A stretch of 64,000 nt of DNA from Montifringilla adamsi (Eukaryota > Chordata > Aves > Passeriformes > Passeridae): contig JAGGNK010008892.1 of the NCBI GenBank assembly GCA_017590115.1, positions 1,433,383 to 1,497,382 of the forward strand. Direction: 5' to 3'. The translations under genes and the position numbers were made by a program. This document shows positions 63,481-64,000 of this stretch, piece by piece (position 1 is the stretch's first letter; each line of letters starts with the position of its first letter). A model generated the notes under the pieces. It saw nothing but the letters and a program-made list of their open reading frames with translations. It did no database searches and was not told the origin of the DNA.

Positions 63481-64000
63481 TGAAAATGTTTTCAGTACTC
63501 ATTTCATTTTGGATTGAGAATAGAAATTAAGAAAGTCTAGAAATTTAAAAGAAGCTATGTTGAGAGGCTCTGTGGTACAATTCCATTTGTAAAATCAGTG
63601 TGTTTCCGTGCATGCTGTGCATGGAAAAAAAATGTTAGACAACATTTTTGTAGCTTTCTGTAGCATAGACAGATATGCAGACAGTTGAAATCCTACATTT
63701 ATCATAAAAAACTCCTTGATCTAGAAAAACTAGCTAGTACATGAACATACACAAGTTAGTAATTTAACAGTGTTTCTCCATGTTTTTGTCACTTAACCAA
63801 GGTTACTGTCTCCTTCAGCAACCTGACACTAAAGCACCTTCTACAGCAAATACCTTTAAAGTGGTACAATTGATTTTAGTCTGAAGAAGTAATGGGTGAA
63901 TGAATTAGGTAATAAAATAGAAGCATATGCCCAGAGGTGAAGTGTGGAGTTTAAAAACCTTCAGCTTGCGAGGCTTGCTGAAAGATTCATGATGCTAGAT
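63481..64000. other. Unique AT-rich non-coding DNA
   Basis: I see no gene or repeat up to the window edge. An imperfect inverted repeat, tccgtgca...tgcatgga, lies at about 63604-63623. Confidence 0.55.

Overview
The window is AT-rich nuclear DNA from a vertebrate, almost certainly a bird. The evidence is three CR1 LINE 3' ends of the avian type, one of them carrying the tandem octamer tail, and two fragments of a long terminal repeat that I recognise from avian endogenous retroviruses of the ERVL-like class. From memory that LTR group is typical of Neoaves (songbirds, parrots and relatives). I could not check this against a repeat library.

I find no gene I can name. There is no CpG island, no rRNA or tRNA, no CRISPR array and no bacterial-style operon. 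The many short open frames are what random AT-rich DNA gives: at roughly 64% A+T, one frame of about 140 codons is expected by chance in 64 kb. The single much longer frame (293 codons, 2953-3834) lies inside the GC-rich LTR and is a by-product of it. A few frames have some exon-like context (5394-5639, 7476-8181, 54009-54185, and the minus strand at 62859-63480). They are listed at low confidence as unidentified.

Layout: 1-2.6 kb is unique AT-rich DNA with a perfect CTCF-type motif near 1.48 kb. A near-complete solo LTR on the minus strand fills 2.66-3.84 kb and contains an 86-bp tandem duplication. Weak exon-like frames lie at 5.4 and 7.5-8.2 kb. A CA/TA microsatellite at 10.34 kb is followed directly by a strongly C-depleted tract. 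A relic of an ancient CR1/L3-type element lies near 11.5 kb and a second LTR fragment, on the plus strand, at 12.08 kb. From 12.2 to 45.3 kb I see unique sequence with small hairpins, microsatellites and low-complexity tracts. At 45.3-46.7 kb there is a possible MIR relic and two CR1 copies facing each other, one with a duplicated 3' tail. A 49-base T tract sits at 50.0 kb. A MIR-like relic and a 460-bp CR1 copy lie at 56.3-57.0 kb.

The window therefore looks like part of an intergenic region or a very large intron. No set of genes works together here and I found no convincing new biological system. The most unusual local signals are the C-depleted tract beside the microsatellite, the duplicated CR1 tail, the long T tract and a perfect 13-bp hairpin at 17.7 kb.
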